Source: Trypanosoma brucei gambiense DAL972
Taxonomy: Eukaryota; Euglenozoa; Kinetoplastea; Trypanosomatida; Trypanosomatidae
Reading direction: 5' to 3'
Assembly: GCF_000210295.1 (NCBI RefSeq)
Contig: NC_026741.1
Span: 1,922,001 to 1,986,000 of the forward strand
Length of the DNA: 64,000 nucleotides
Both the position numbers and the translations under genes were made by a program. Position 1 is the stretch's first letter, and each line of letters begins with the position of its first letter. Of this stretch, positions 49,078 through 60,297 are shown one piece after another. The notes beneath the pieces were generated by a model. That model had not been told where the DNA came from. It did not search any database and saw nothing but the letters and a program-made list of their open reading frames with translations.

Positions 49078-51025
49078 CGATAGAAGTGGGGCGTCACTCG
49101 TCCTTCTCCATACATGCCCCGTGTCGAGCAAATATCATTGGGCATATGCTCTCTAAAGCCCTATTGGGCTCGTGAGATGTTTTCCTCCCCTTTTATTATG
49201 TTTTAATGCGTACGTATTATCATTATTGGATTTACTCCTCTTCCGGTATGCTCACTCGAAAACGTGTACCTCCGGCCCAACCAGAGGGAGATAGTGTAAA
49301 GACGCAGGGATACAGGCTGTGGTGCAATTATCCATTACTGTCTCATTTAATATTTTATTGATATAGCCAATCTTTTCAGCGGTAGCAGCCTTTTTGTGTG
49401 TGTTTTAACTCCTTTCGGAGCGACGTCAGTAATAAGGGAGAAAAGCGTCGATGTCTCTTGGGTTTTGGTTTCTTTTCATTGCTTAGTGAGTCTCCGAGTA
49501 AGTCACTCTTCGAGTTGCACACCACTCGGGTGCATATGAATGGTGGCGCTTCTCGCTCCGTTAACTTCACTGTTTTTTGTTGTTGTAACTTAATCCCACT
49601 AACACAGCACCCGACTAGGGATGTTCCGGGAAGCTATAAAACGTGCGTGCATATTGTCAGAGAAGGATCATCTGAGCATGCTGATCGTTGTTTCCCTAGG
49701 ATTCGTTCTTGATCTTCTTCATCTACTCTCCCTTTGCTTTCCTTCCTCCTCATATTCTTTACGCTCTCTGTTGCAGCACAAATGTTAGCGATGGGTGACC
49801 CGGACATCCCTTAGTTCCTTCTTTTCAGCAGGTTACCTGTTGGCGTTTGATGATTGTACCAATATCGGAGCTACAAGCAAAGTTGGCAGTATGCATATAT
49901 GTTACAAATCCATGTACCCGTTGAACACCACTGTGGTCTGTTTCCCATTGCGTCTCCAGGGCTGATATGTATGCATTGTGTTTGCCCTGAATCATGAACG
50001 CGGCCGCGCAACTCCTGGAAAATGGTGTCTGGTACGTTCTTTGTTTTGTTCCTTGCCGCGGCTGCATGGCAGTAGACAGTTATTAGCTGGATGTACAAAT
50101 ACACAGAGCCTTCCTTCATAAGGTTGAAAACTAAGGATAGTCATGTGTTCTAACAAACAATCACAAGTGGATGTTTCTTCGGCACTTCACGCCGAACCGA
50201 ATGCATCTACTCTCGTCTCTTGTAATGTCTCTTGGACTCGGAAGATGGCACCCGTCAGCTCATGGGGTGTCGCGACAATGGGGAAGAGGAAGGGTTAACG
50301 CACGCACTACTGTTCGTGATGCACGAGAGCCAAATAATCTGCTGCTGACGAAGGGCGCATCGGTCTAATGGGTGTACCCCATTACCATTACTGTTTAGCG
50401 CCGTCCTATGTGTTGGCTCTGAAAGCAGTAAGTCGAATCTGCGCGAAGTACTGAAGTTTTACTGCTGCGCTCTGGAGCCGCTGCACTACGTGCGGAGGGG
50501 ACGTATCCTGAATGTGCGCCTCAGGTAGGGAGGGAAGTAGACCTTTGTTGCTCTTTCCCCTCGGCGAATAGGCGAAATCAAGTGGAAAGAAGGCTGTGCG
50601 AAGATTTCCCACTAAAGCCCCGAAAGTGGGAACGGTTTTGTGGACTTCATTTTTCTGATGCTTGTATAAGTTCATAAATGTTTTAAGTGTGTCGGTGTTT
50701 TATCAATCCCTATGTGCGCTTGAATGGGCGTATTTGTGGTTCGATCGATCCTGTGGATCGGCAGGGCCTAACGACTTTTGGTGGTAAGTTTCTTTCTCCC
50801 CCTTGTCTTTTGCCTTGTTCCTCCCCCAGTAGCATGTATCCCTGAATAAATCAAAGTGGCGCACACAACGTTCTTTCTTTCGTCTGCGTGCGTAGGCGTG
50901 CAGAAGTACATCTCTATCTAGTGGTGTGGGTTGACCTCCCATTTATTGTTCGTTAAGGCGTCATAGTTCTTTGTTTTCCTTTCTTTTTCTTTCCATCGTA
51001 AAAAACCACTGGTTCCCGAACTCAT
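49078..51025 (+). other. 1.9-kb gene-free spacer
   Basis: No gene is supported; the frames seen are short and have no recognisable content. A pyrimidine-rich stretch at about 50964-50996 precedes the next start, but no AG lies between it and the ATG, so the acceptor must be further upstream (for example near 50956). Confidence 0.55.
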
Positions 51026-51403
51026 ATGGGAGGAGTGAAGTTCGCCGTGCTGGCACTGCTTGTATTTGCCTTGCTGTATGTCGTCACGCGCGTTTTGTTG
51101 ACACGTCACCGATCAAATCCGCGAAACGACGGACGCCAACAGCACACGGAGCCTAGTTGGGACATCACCAACAGAGCCAATATTCCTGTGGTTCAGCCAA
51201 TGGAAAGCGCACCACCACTGTCAGAACCAGGTGTGTTGCTGGCGATTCCTTTAGCATGGCACCGGGAGATCCCTCTGTCATCGAGACCAAGTGGAAGTGA
51301 CACGGGAAATAGGCCAGTAAATCCCTTAGAACGCGCACCGGACGGACCGGAGGTCGTCTACTCTCATGCAAAGTACATCCCCCGAGCCTCAAGTGCGTCT
51401 TGA
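51026..51403 (+). CDS. Small single-helix membrane protein, unknown function
   Basis: Seen: 125 residues. One hydrophobic helix at about 6-25 (FAVLALLVFALLYVVTRVLL) is followed by TRHR, then a Pro/Arg/Ser-rich soluble tail of about 95 residues with no domain I know. Near the end is PEVVYSHAKY. Architecture (N-terminal anchor, basic stop, soluble tail) matches the two paralogous genes just downstream, and the tail ending weakly recalls their DEVYGK-x2-Y motif, but this is too short to call homology. The splice acceptor is not obvious, so the start is less certain than for its neighbours. Confidence 0.5.
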   Translation: MGGVKFAVLALLVFALLYVVTRVLLTRHRSNPRNDGRQQHTEPSWDITNRANIPVVQPMESAPPLSEPGVLLAIPLAWHREIPLSSRPSGSDTGNRPVNPLERAPDGPEVVYSHAKYIPRASSAS

Positions 51404-52313
51404 CAGGAGCTAAAGATAGATTCGGATGAAGGGTGCAAAAAAAAAAAACGGCGACAGCTGCAGGAGGCGTGCGGAACGCATTTAGTTGCATAAGTCAGTG
51501 TGGAGTGGGAAGTGCGGGTGAATAGGTCGTAGCAACTTGTTGCCGTATGGAACACATCGTGCTGTCCTTTTGAGGGAGATTGCGTATGCAATAAACTTTG
51601 CCCACCCTAAGCTTTGGGCCGATCTCACATTGTTGCACGGCGTGTTTCCGCTTCCTTTTAGCACAGGTATGTTATATGTGTATCCTAAAGGTGTAGGATA
51701 TGTATATTTTAATAGTATCTTTGTTGCAGTTGAATGTTTATTTGTGACATTATTATTTTGTATTATTATCATACACTTTGTCTGCGCAAATCCGCTACAG
51801 ATGAAGGACTTGTTAGAGGTTGGAGAGGAAAAATAATAGTAACGATGACAATAATGACATTCAATGGGGGGTGGTCCACGTCACTGGGTGGGTTGACTGC
51901 CACTGCTGATGACCTTCATGATACAATACTCTTAATGCTGGTGTGTCGGTGGTCGTTGGCCGCATAGGCTTTTGCAGCACTGGCTCTGTCACTGCTAACA
52001 TGGTTTCCCTCTTCTTCCTCGAACACGTATGCTCGCTGCCGCGGACTACTCGTACATCCACATGCGTCTCTTACCTTCATATCTTTCAGTTGATAAGTAC
52101 GCGCACACACACACATATATATATATATTTTTTTACGCATATCCCTGAGGTGTGTCGTTCGCGCCCGCATTGCGCAAGCCGTGTGTCCGCTCACAAAGGC
52201 ATCATACTCGTTGCTCAGCGTGACGACAATTCCCTTCGCTGGCCATCAAGCAGAGGAACTTGTGAGAGTTGTAAAACAAAGGTCAAAAAGGAAGGAGGTG
52301 GGGCCAAGGGGAC
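51404..52313 (+). other. Spacer containing the duplicated leader region
   Basis: No gene is seen in the first ~650 bp. About 52076-52187 is repeated at 53767-53874 before the paralogous gene; it includes an acceptor CTTTCAG (AG 52088-52089) and a CA/TA microsatellite that would lie in the 5' UTR. Confidence 0.6.
52076..52187 (+). repeat. Duplicated acceptor/leader block, copy 1
   Basis: CTTTCAGTTGATA, then (CA)n(TA)n, then CCTGAGGTGTGTCGTTCG and GCATTGCGCAA, as in the second copy. No ATG lies between the AG and 52314. Confidence 0.85.
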
Positions 52314-52973
52314 ATGGAAACCACGCACATAATCAACGTGGTTTCTTTTAGTGTTCTATTCTTTTGCCTACTTACGATAACAATTGAGTACGTAGTTTCG
52401 AGCAGGCGGCAGCGCCGCCTTGCGAATGCGAGGTCACGGGAAAGAGAGCATTTGGAAGTCACCAGACGTAACACCACGGACCATATGCGCAGAAAACTGA
52501 CGCGACAGGCCATCGAGCTCCTTCTCGCCAACGGCTACGTGACTGAAGGAATCGCCTTAGCTTCCATGGTGGGGACTACGGAGGTGCCTGTGGATAGGGA
52601 GTTACGTCCGAATAGGCCTCGACGGAGGCCAAATTTAGTCACCGTGGCGGACGGTAGTCGCATGAGCATAAGTCGTGTAGTGCAGCGGGCGCGAGCAAAT
52701 GGCCAAGCACCCGATGCTCCACCTGGTCCTGTGCTCATGGAGCTCCTTGAGAAGCTACAGCAGCAGATGCAGCGTGAAAATGAATCACAGCCCTTCAGTG
52801 GGCCGATACACACACCAGTGGAAGAGCTGGTGGTGCGCTTAGTGAAGTTGGAGGGGGACGCGAAGGGTCTTGAAAAGCCCTCAGCTGCAGATGAGACATA
52901 TGGGAAGCCAGTTGAGTACACCATAAATCCGGCCAACAGTTCTATTTGGTACGTTGGGAACAACTGTTGGTGA
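52314..52973 (+). CDS. Single-helix membrane protein, paralogue A
   Basis: Seen: 219 residues, starting at the first ATG after the predicted acceptor. A hydrophobic helix at about 8-28 (NVVSFSVLFFCLLTITIEY) is followed by a very basic SSRRQRRLANARSRERE, so the tail should be cytosolic. The tail holds the blocks shared with the gene at 54033: LLLANGYVTEGIALAS, DRELRPNRPRRRP, and GQAPDAPPGPVLMELLEKLQ, then DETYGKPVEY and NPANSS near the end. The conserved tail looks like a small folded domain plus a helix; it resembles no family I know. The duplicated gene and leader suggest retained function; what it does is unknown. Confidence 0.75.
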   Translation: METTHIINVVSFSVLFFCLLTITIEYVVSSRRQRRLANARSREREHLEVTRRNTTDHMRRKLTRQAIELLLANGYVTEGIALASMVGTTEVPVDRELRPNRPRRRPNLVTVADGSRMSISRVVQRARANGQAPDAPPGPVLMELLEKLQQQMQRENESQPFSGPIHTPVEELVVRLVKLEGDAKGLEKPSAADETYGKPVEYTINPANSSIWYVGNNCW

Positions 52974-54032
52974 AGTGGTGGCAGTGTTTATATGAAAAAA
53001 GTAGAAAGTGGGGGAGCGACGGCGCGCCTCTAATCATTTCGAGTGTATGTGTTCCGGCACAATTCAAGGGAATGTGTAAAAGGGACATGTGACTTTAATC
53101 CTCCGTTAGGAAAAAAAAGTTGAGGAGCAAGGAAATAGGCTTCGGGTGCCGTATTTCAATTGGTTATCTCCTTAGTTGTTGTCACACATTATTTTTTGGA
53201 GCTTTCTCTGGAGGTGACTACTTCGTTGTTGTTTTACTGAAACTTCTACCCATCTTTTTTTTGTCTCCATTGATTTACCCTCACATGTCTTTGTTCCCCG
53301 TAGCGATAGTTGCTCCTTGTTATTTATTTTACTGTTTCTACCGCCCGGTTTTGCTCAAATTTGTCATGTGATTATTGTGCAATCGTGTCATTAATAACGT
53401 CATTCTCGGCTTCTTTTCCCCTTTTAAAGTAGAAGGAGTGCAGTGCTTCGGGGGCTATAAATTGGGCTATGAATATTTCCTTATTTGTTTGATTGTTACT
53501 ACCACTTTTTTATTTTATTTTACTTTCTCCTCTCTGCGTTCATATTTTTGTGTTTTTTAGACGTTATTGTCTTTTCTTTTTTCTCCTTTAATTATACACG
53601 AAAAGTGTGAAGGACCCTCTCTTTTTTTTATTGTGTCAGTCACCTCCTTTCTTTCACTTTTTCCCCTTACTCCATACAATTACCCATTTCGATGCACAAC
53701 CATGTATAAATTTCTTTTTTCATTGTTTGCCGTTGATCTCCCATGTGCTTATACGTGCTTATCGCCCTCATACCTTTCAGTTGATAGGTACACACACATA
53801 TATATATATAATATATATACGCATACCCCTGAGGTGTGTCGTTCGCGCCCGCATTGCGCAATCCGTGTGTCAATCTGTAATTTCCCCATCGGCATAAGCG
53901 GTGGCTGGTCGGCACACCGTTGCACACACGTCAGGAGAAAATTATACATTTCAGCTCGGGATCGCCCCAGTGAACAGAAGGACGAACATTCCCTTCACAG
54001 GCCACTAGTCGAGAAATTCTTGGGCGACAGCA
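52974..54032 (+). other. Spacer with second copy of the leader block
   Basis: Very T-rich at about 53160-53720, typical 3' UTR/acceptor sequence, no gene seen. It contains the second leader block. Confidence 0.6.
53767..53874 (+). repeat. Duplicated acceptor/leader block, copy 2
   Basis: Same order of elements as copy 1: CTTTCAG (AG 53779-53780), a CA/TA run interrupted once, then the GAGGTGTGTCGTTCGCGCC block. No ATG lies before 54033. Confidence 0.85.
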
Positions 54033-54710
54033 ATGGCGACAAATAAGGGAATAACGTTTCAAGTCATAGTGGGCATCGCCGCACTGCTTTCGGCGTTCAT
54101 AATAATTATGATATGCATTATAGTCATCGAGAGGAGGCGTCTTCGGAATGCGAGGGCACGGCAGAACGTGCAGCTCGACCCAGCGGCACTTAATCTCACT
54201 GGTGAGCAGTTGCGCCACCGTTTGATACGCCACGCCGTTGACCTCCTTTTAGCTGATAACTATGTATGTGAGGGGATTACCTTAACTTCCACAGTGGGTG
54301 TGACGGAAGTTCTCGCGGACAGGGAATTACGCTCCACCCGCGGTAGGCCGTATTTCATTACGACGGCAAATGGTCGGCGTGCCACCATTTCACAAGTAGT
54401 GCAGCAGACGCGCGCAAGTGGTCAAGCACCCGATTCCCCGCCAGGTCCTGCGTTGATGGAGCTCCTCGAGAAATTGCAGCACGCCCGAAGGGCGGAGCCG
54501 GTACCCAATGAAGCGCATTGCAAACAAGTGGAGGAACTGATGGAGCGTCTCATAAAACTCGAGGAGGCCAATCAAAGGAAAGATATGAAAACTGATGCAG
54601 ATGAAGTGTATGGGAAAGCAGCACAGTATGCAACGAACCCAGCTAATAAATGCGTTCGCCACGTCATGAACGCTGTTGGGGTAGGGAGAAGTCTGGTCGC
54701 TTCCCGATAA
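54033..54710 (+). CDS. Single-helix membrane protein, paralogue B
   Basis: Seen: 225 residues, the first ATG after the acceptor. A hydrophobic helix at about 9-33 (FQVIVGIAALLSAFIIIMIC) is followed by ERRRLRNARAR, which is clearly related to LANARSRERE of paralogue A. Shared blocks: LLLADNYVCEGITLTS, DRELRSTRGRP, ISQVVQQTRASGQAPD, PPGPALMELLEKLQ, DEVYGKAAQY, NPAN. The hydrophobic helix sequence itself is not conserved, only its character, while the cytosolic tail is. That pattern points to selection on the tail. No catalytic motif is visible. Function unknown; the pair would be a candidate for a new trypanosome-specific family. Confidence 0.75.
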   Translation: MATNKGITFQVIVGIAALLSAFIIIMICIIVIERRRLRNARARQNVQLDPAALNLTGEQLRHRLIRHAVDLLLADNYVCEGITLTSTVGVTEVLADRELRSTRGRPYFITTANGRRATISQVVQQTRASGQAPDSPPGPALMELLEKLQHARRAEPVPNEAHCKQVEELMERLIKLEEANQRKDMKTDADEVYGKAAQYATNPANKCVRHVMNAVGVGRSLVASR

Positions 54711-55409
54711 AATGAGACATTTAGACAAAACAGGGGAAAAAGCGTAACCTTCCGCTTCTCTTCCATCCTATGCACACACACTACGTGCGGGCGCGCTTCC
54801 CTGTAGTCGCTCGTTTGGAGCACCGTCTAGCTTGTACTCCTTTGAAATATATGGAAAGAAAAGGAGAAAGTGGGAGGAGAGGAAAATGATTCTAATATTT
54901 TTAAAGAATTAAGAGAGGGAGTGACTAAGCAATGTGTGCGCCACAAAACCAAGGAAAAGAAGAAAGGGGGAAATCAGTAACAAAAATGCAAACGTGCGTC
55001 CGGCCACCTGTTGGGACCCAAAGTGGATGAAAAATTGCGGTATATTTTAACTGCTTGATATGGTGAGGTGGAAACAATGGAAGGAGGAATAAAGGTGAGG
55101 AAGTTTCATATTCCTCTCTTTATTTGTTGATCTCCCAACACACACACACATATACACTTCCTCCTCATTACCATCCCCACTCATCATTCTTCTGTCGAGT
55201 ACTTCCTTTCGTTTTGTTTTGTTTTCTCCCTTTCCTTCTCTTCCTGTAGTGTTCGTTTGTGTTTTTTTTTTATATTGTGGACTCTTATTATTAATATTAA
55301 TATTACAGAGAAAGGCGTAATGGGTAATTACCCAATATCTAGGGCTACGGTATTGCTATACGTCGACGAATTGATTTATTTGTCGCCCTGTAATTGAATG
55401 GAGGGACGG

Positions 55410-55461
<52 letters not shown>

Positions 55462-58400
55462 GAAGAAAAAAGAAATGAAAGAACCAAGTATAAAGAAATA
55501 GCACTGGGAGGAAAAGTGAAAAAGAAAGAAAAATTCGACATTTTCTTCCACTTTGCTTAAATGTCATATTTCCGGCGTATTTCACTTTTTCCCACCTGTT
55601 TTTAAAGTGTTTTCCTTGTATGGAAAATGTACCTGGGAAGAAATCTTATTTCGGTGTGCCCATGCGTATCAGTCGTATACCTAACCATCAAAATCGGCAC
55701 CACATACCTCATGTACTCATTTACTTTTATATTTCCTCATCTTCCTTGTTACTCCTTCTTCTCTTTTTTTCTTTCCTTTCTTATGATCTGGTTTTTCTCA
55801 CCCTTCATTCTTCCCTTATTGTTACCACCATGATTATGATCATCACTACCATTATTATTCGTGTTGCTAATGGCGTTGTGTTGAGGCATTAGTTTTGTCT
55901 CCCCGTTGTTATTGGCGTTTTTTTTTTGTTTCCTCCGTGGTGTGTGTATGTTGTTTGGTTGTTGTTTCTTTTTTCTTTGTTCGGGTGTGTAGTTGCAATA
56001 TTATTTCAGCTAACTTTTCATGCGGTTTCCGTACTGCTTTCATACAACTCACACAACTTTTCGTGTGTGTCTGTGTGTGTCTGTGTGTGTTCTTCTTTGC
56101 TTTCAAGTAAGGATTTGATTATGAATTAACGTGTGTAAATGTACATATATACATATATATATATATATATGTTTATATATTCACGTGAAAGGTGAATTTG
56201 AACGAAAAGTAGAGAAATATGGCAGGTGTTTTCTCGTTTCTCCCTTTTCTTTCTTTTTTTTTTTCACTTTGCTGCTTCCATGTATCCACTCTTGATTTAG
56301 TGCTACCTCATCGGTAGAGGCGTTGATGTGAGTCGAAGTAAGCAGATAGAAGTGATTGATAATATTCCCCTCATGCTTTTTCGTGTTTATATATATATAT
56401 ATGTGTGTGTGTGTGTATGGTGATAAAGAGGACGTTGTTGTTATTGCGTTTTGGAAAAGGGGGGAAAAGGAAAATAAGGGAGGGAAAAGGCAACAAAGTC
56501 TTCTCCCTCTAACTACTTCTCTGCGTTTGAAACTTTCAATTTATCCTGAAGGTTTCGAGTTACAGGGTGCTAGCGGTATTTCGTTGTTGTTGCTAAAAGT
56601 CATGCGTGTTGCGTCTTCCTGGTTGATACATCTCACGCAGTGTCCCGTCGTTTGTTTTATTGTTCAGGAACAGGCTCAACGAAAAGAAGAAAGGAGAATT
56701 TTTTTTTAAAAAGTGTTTGAGGAAAGTCGCTGCCGAGACTTTTTGCACGCACACGAGCTGTGGGTTTTGTCGATAACTGGGTTCATGTTGTGCTGATAAT
56801 TTATATTCATTCCAACACGCGTTCCCACCTCTCCCTACCATCATTATAAAAGAAAAGGCCGTGAGACAGTAAAAGTGTTTAAGGTAAAGAACTGCCTGGA
56901 AAAGAGGGGGGGAAGAAGAGGATCAACACCGGTGACTTTTTGAGGGGAGGAGGAGGAGGAACTTCATACGTGCGGTGCTCAGACCACGATTATTCAGTAA
57001 GCGAAGCAGGAGTGGGAGCCACAACATCAATCTTCTTTTACACCAACCCTAACACAATAACTACGTTTACGCACATACATGTTCATGTTGAAGTGAACTA
57101 AGACGGCGCCGAAAGGGAACAATACACATATATGTATACATACATATATAAGCCTAGTGCTGAGTGGTTTAAGCACGAGCCAATATGTTGGGTTTTACGT
57201 CAACCTATCGGTCGTTGCTAGTCGCCGTAACATTTTTTTGCAGTAATGAATGCAGACCTTGCAGATCTTCACTTTCAAGGTGATTCGGGATGGGTGATGT
57301 TAGCAGTCTCCTCCGCTGAAACCAGAGAGTCCATGCAAGTGGTGTTTCCTCAAAGCGCCAGATTCAAAGGGGGAAAAATGTTGGAAACGCGAAGTCGCCC
57401 TGTCAGACTTGCTGTAATGGTTTTTGTGTGTTGTACAGAAGCCGAGTGTGTTTTTTTTTTTTCTTCCTTTCACTAGAGCCTGGATCAGGACCTTGGGAAA
57501 AGTCGCATTATGGGGTAAATTGGATTGTTTCATCATAAATCAGAATATCCCACCTACTGCCCAATACGCCTTCCTTCCATTTTGGAGGGTCTTTACATTT
57601 CGACGTGCTCAACTACCGTAGGGGAACAACAGCTGCAATTAGTTCCACGGAAACACATATAGGATAAATCAAAATATTTTCATCATCCTGGTGAGAAGAG
57701 GAATACCGCCGATGTGTGGAGTGGTGGTTGGGATAAATTCTTCAGTATTAGCATTTGCTCACTTGGCATGGAGGCTGTAAGCCCCCATAGCAATGGTGTG
57801 TATCCTACTTGATGTTGGGTTTGCGCAGCCAGTGAAGTCGCTCTCTATGTTGGGCATCTCGGAAGTTTGTAATGCTTCCCCGGGTGTTGCTTTTGCCCTC
57901 AAACGCTTGAATAGTTTCGGCAACGAACAAAATAAAAAAAGACTTCCCTCTCTATAAAAGTATTCAGACGTGCATCGGTGGGGTAGGCCACCTTACTGCC
58001 GCTGTGGTTGCCGGATCCTGTTGCACGTCGGCCAAAAAAAGTTCGGGCGGGGTATCCCAAAGAAATATATATATGCACTTAAAAGGATACCGTGTGAGCC
58101 TGAACGAAAGCGATCGTCCGAGCAGATACAAGAAAATCAGGGTGAAAGTGCCGCCCACGTTCTTTTGCTGTTGTTGTTATTGTTGCTGACACAATGGGTC
58201 TCTTATGCATGTTAATGCAAAGGAGTGGTGAATCAAACGGCTGCAGAAAAGAAAGTGGGTATTTGGGATATGGCATGCAAGGCACTGTTGGGATGTGATT
58301 CGAGTTGCCTTCCCCCTTCTTAAATGTTGGAGAGTGGGTGCTCACGCGCCAATCTTGCATTAAAAGGGTACGCGTGAAAATGACAACAGAGGCGAGACAT

Positions 58401-59103
58401 GCTGTGGCAGTGCAATGCTGCTGAAGAAAAAAGTGGAGGTGTTGGAAAACGATGATAATTTAAACCGGTACGGTGAGTTCGTTTACGCAACCCAGATGCC
58501 CGGGCACCGCGCGGCATTCGGGAACTGGGGGAGAGGGAAGTGGAACTTGAGCGGGCGACAACTATTTTAAGCCCTCTTTATGTACATTATCGCTTTTGTG
58601 CATGTAGTTATAATTGTACTCCCTTTGGATTGTTTACAGGGGATATTTTCTCCACAGCACGAAGAGACAGCAGCGAAACCTTCAAGACGATTAAGGGAGC
58701 GGATGCTCATGTAAACGTATCAATTGGCAGGGAAAGTAACGTGAGAAGCGCACAGGCCAAAACGGCAGGCAGTACTGGAAGGTGCTCCTCCCATTAGGGG
58801 TGAAAAGAGCATTGCCGCAAGCGCACCGCTGTTTCGGGGCAGACAAACAGGCAGCAGTTTGGGGGCGACCGAGAATTGATGGTATCTGTTAATTGCTTCC
58901 GCTCGGACCGGATTCATTTGCTGCACGAGAAGTAAAGCCTCTTTTGTCCACATGTTTGCCCATCGGGTCCTCTTAGTTATTGCAATCTCTCTTGCCATCT
59001 CACTTTTTAAAACAATTATCCGCTAGTACCCCAAGAGGAGAGATCTGCATAAGGCGGCCGAGCTGAGCAACTGGTACCCCCAAAAAAAAAAAACAGCAAT
59101 TAC
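54711..59103 (+). other. 4.4-kb gene-free region with microsatellites
   Basis: This is the longest stretch without a credible gene. Composite CA/TA or TA/GT microsatellites occur near 55412-55459, 56144-56170 and 56388-56417, with shorter ones near 57125 and 58065. Short open frames exist (for example at 57246 and 58540) but show no family resemblance. It may be long UTR, hold a non-coding RNA, or contain decayed genes; nothing decides this. Confidence 0.6.
55412..55459. repeat. (CA)n(TA)n microsatellite
   Basis: About nine CA followed by about fifteen TA dinucleotides, uninterrupted. Confidence 0.95.
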
Positions 59104-60297
59104 ATGGCACGGCACCCTTTAGGGAATATGTACGCAATGACGGCAGAAAGGGCACGGGAGTACGGTTTTGTGTCCCACTACAATCACACAGGGAGTGAGG
59201 CGTCAGACAAACTAGCCAACAACATCACCCTGACAAGCGAAGAATGGGTACAGTTGTTGACCGGTCCCGTGCAATTTATAACGCAGAGTGGCGGCTGGGG
59301 TGGTGCGGGTTTTGACGCAACAGTGCTCCCTCAACTTCTTTTATGTTTTCCCTGGGTTATTGCTTTCCTGATGTTTCGGGTCTTCACCCAAAGGCAGCTC
59401 ATACGTGTCGGTCTTTGGTTGCAAGTTGTTGTCCCTAAAGGTGGCACTGCGGCGACATTAAGCAATTCACAACGGCGGAAACTCAAGAAGTTCCAGAACC
59501 AGGTGTGGTTGGCAACGTATTACATTGTTTCCACCATCTTTGGGTACGCCGTGCAGATTGGAAAGCCGTGGTTTGGCCTTCCCGTGAGCAAAGCAAATCG
59601 TGTTGCATTGCTTACCCCGCACCCTTACAAACCGGGCAACGGTTTACTATGTTATTATCAGTACGGACTCGGATTTTATATCGCAGAAATGTTAGCGCTT
59701 CTTACAGAATATGACATCAAGCGATCGGATTTTGTCGAATACTTTATTCACCACATCGTAACGGTCGCACTTATCGTTGTATCGCACTGCAGCTACGAGC
59801 ACCGCTTCGGAGTGTATGTATTGTTAATTCATGACGCCAGTGACATTATGCTGGCTTTAAGCAAGATCCTGAACTATGTTTTAGGCGCACAAGCAAAGAG
59901 GATGCGGCAGCGCAAAGCTGGTAAGAAGGTAGACGTGGTGGAGGCAAAATCCTCATTTCTTTACAGAATGATATTTTGTGAAACTACAATGAACATAGTT
60001 TTTGTCGCATTTACGGCAGTTTTCGTTTTCTTTCGATTGGTTTGTCTTCCGTACCTCGCCCTATCAAACATTGTTTATGGTGTGAAGATACGAATGTTCA
60101 CCTGGAGTTACTGTTTGTTAATTTTTCTGCTGCAGGTAGCGCTTCAGGGGTTACACATTTACTGGTTCACAATCATCGTGAAAGTTTTGATCAATACAGC
60201 TCTGGGAAGTCGTGTAGATGACATTCGCTCTGAAGACGACGAAGACGATGGTAACGTCAGGGAGAAAGCCTCGTTCAAGCACTCCAAGACGTCGTAG
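59104..60297 (+). CDS. Ceramide synthase (LAG1/TLC domain)
   Basis: Seen: 397 residues with several membrane helices. The TLC/Lag1 signature is clear: RSDFVEYFIHHIVTVALIV with H216-H217, then LLIHDASDIMLALSKILNY with H243, D244 and D247; these His/Asp residues are the conserved active-site set. A basic stretch before the domain (NSQRRKLKKFQNQ, about 122-134) and an acidic C-terminal tail (RSEDDEDDG) are typical of ceramide synthases. There is no homeobox-like domain. Known: ER enzymes that N-acylate sphinganine to dihydroceramide for sphingolipid synthesis; trypanosomes make sphingomyelin and inositol/ethanolamine phosphoceramides this way. A glycosylation sequon lies near the N-terminus (NHT, 28-30). 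Acyl-chain preference cannot be read. Confidence 0.92.
   Translation: MARHPLGNMYAMTAERAREYGFVSHYNHTGSEASDKLANNITLTSEEWVQLLTGPVQFITQSGGWGGAGFDATVLPQLLLCFPWVIAFLMFRVFTQRQLIRVGLWLQVVVPKGGTAATLSNSQRRKLKKFQNQVWLATYYIVSTIFGYAVQIGKPWFGLPVSKANRVALLTPHPYKPGNGLLCYYQYGLGFYIAEMLALLTEYDIKRSDFVEYFIHHIVTVALIVVSHCSYEHRFGVYVLLIHDASDIMLALSKILNYVLGAQAKRMRQRKAGKKVDVVEAKSSFLYRMIFCETTMNIVFVAFTAVFVFFRLVCLPYLALSNIVYGVKIRMFTWSYCLLIFLLQVALQGLHIYWFTIIVKVLINTALGSRVDDIRSEDDEDDGNVREKASFKHSKTS

Noticed and set aside
55345..55585. Several - strand frames of 60-69 codons with Tyr/Ile and Cys/Val runs
   Set aside because: They are translations of the CA/TA microsatellite.
57246..58797. Short + strand frames (76 and 85 codons) in the 4.4-kb gene-free region
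   Set aside because: No domain, no clear acceptor placement, and biased low-complexity composition; not enough to call genes.
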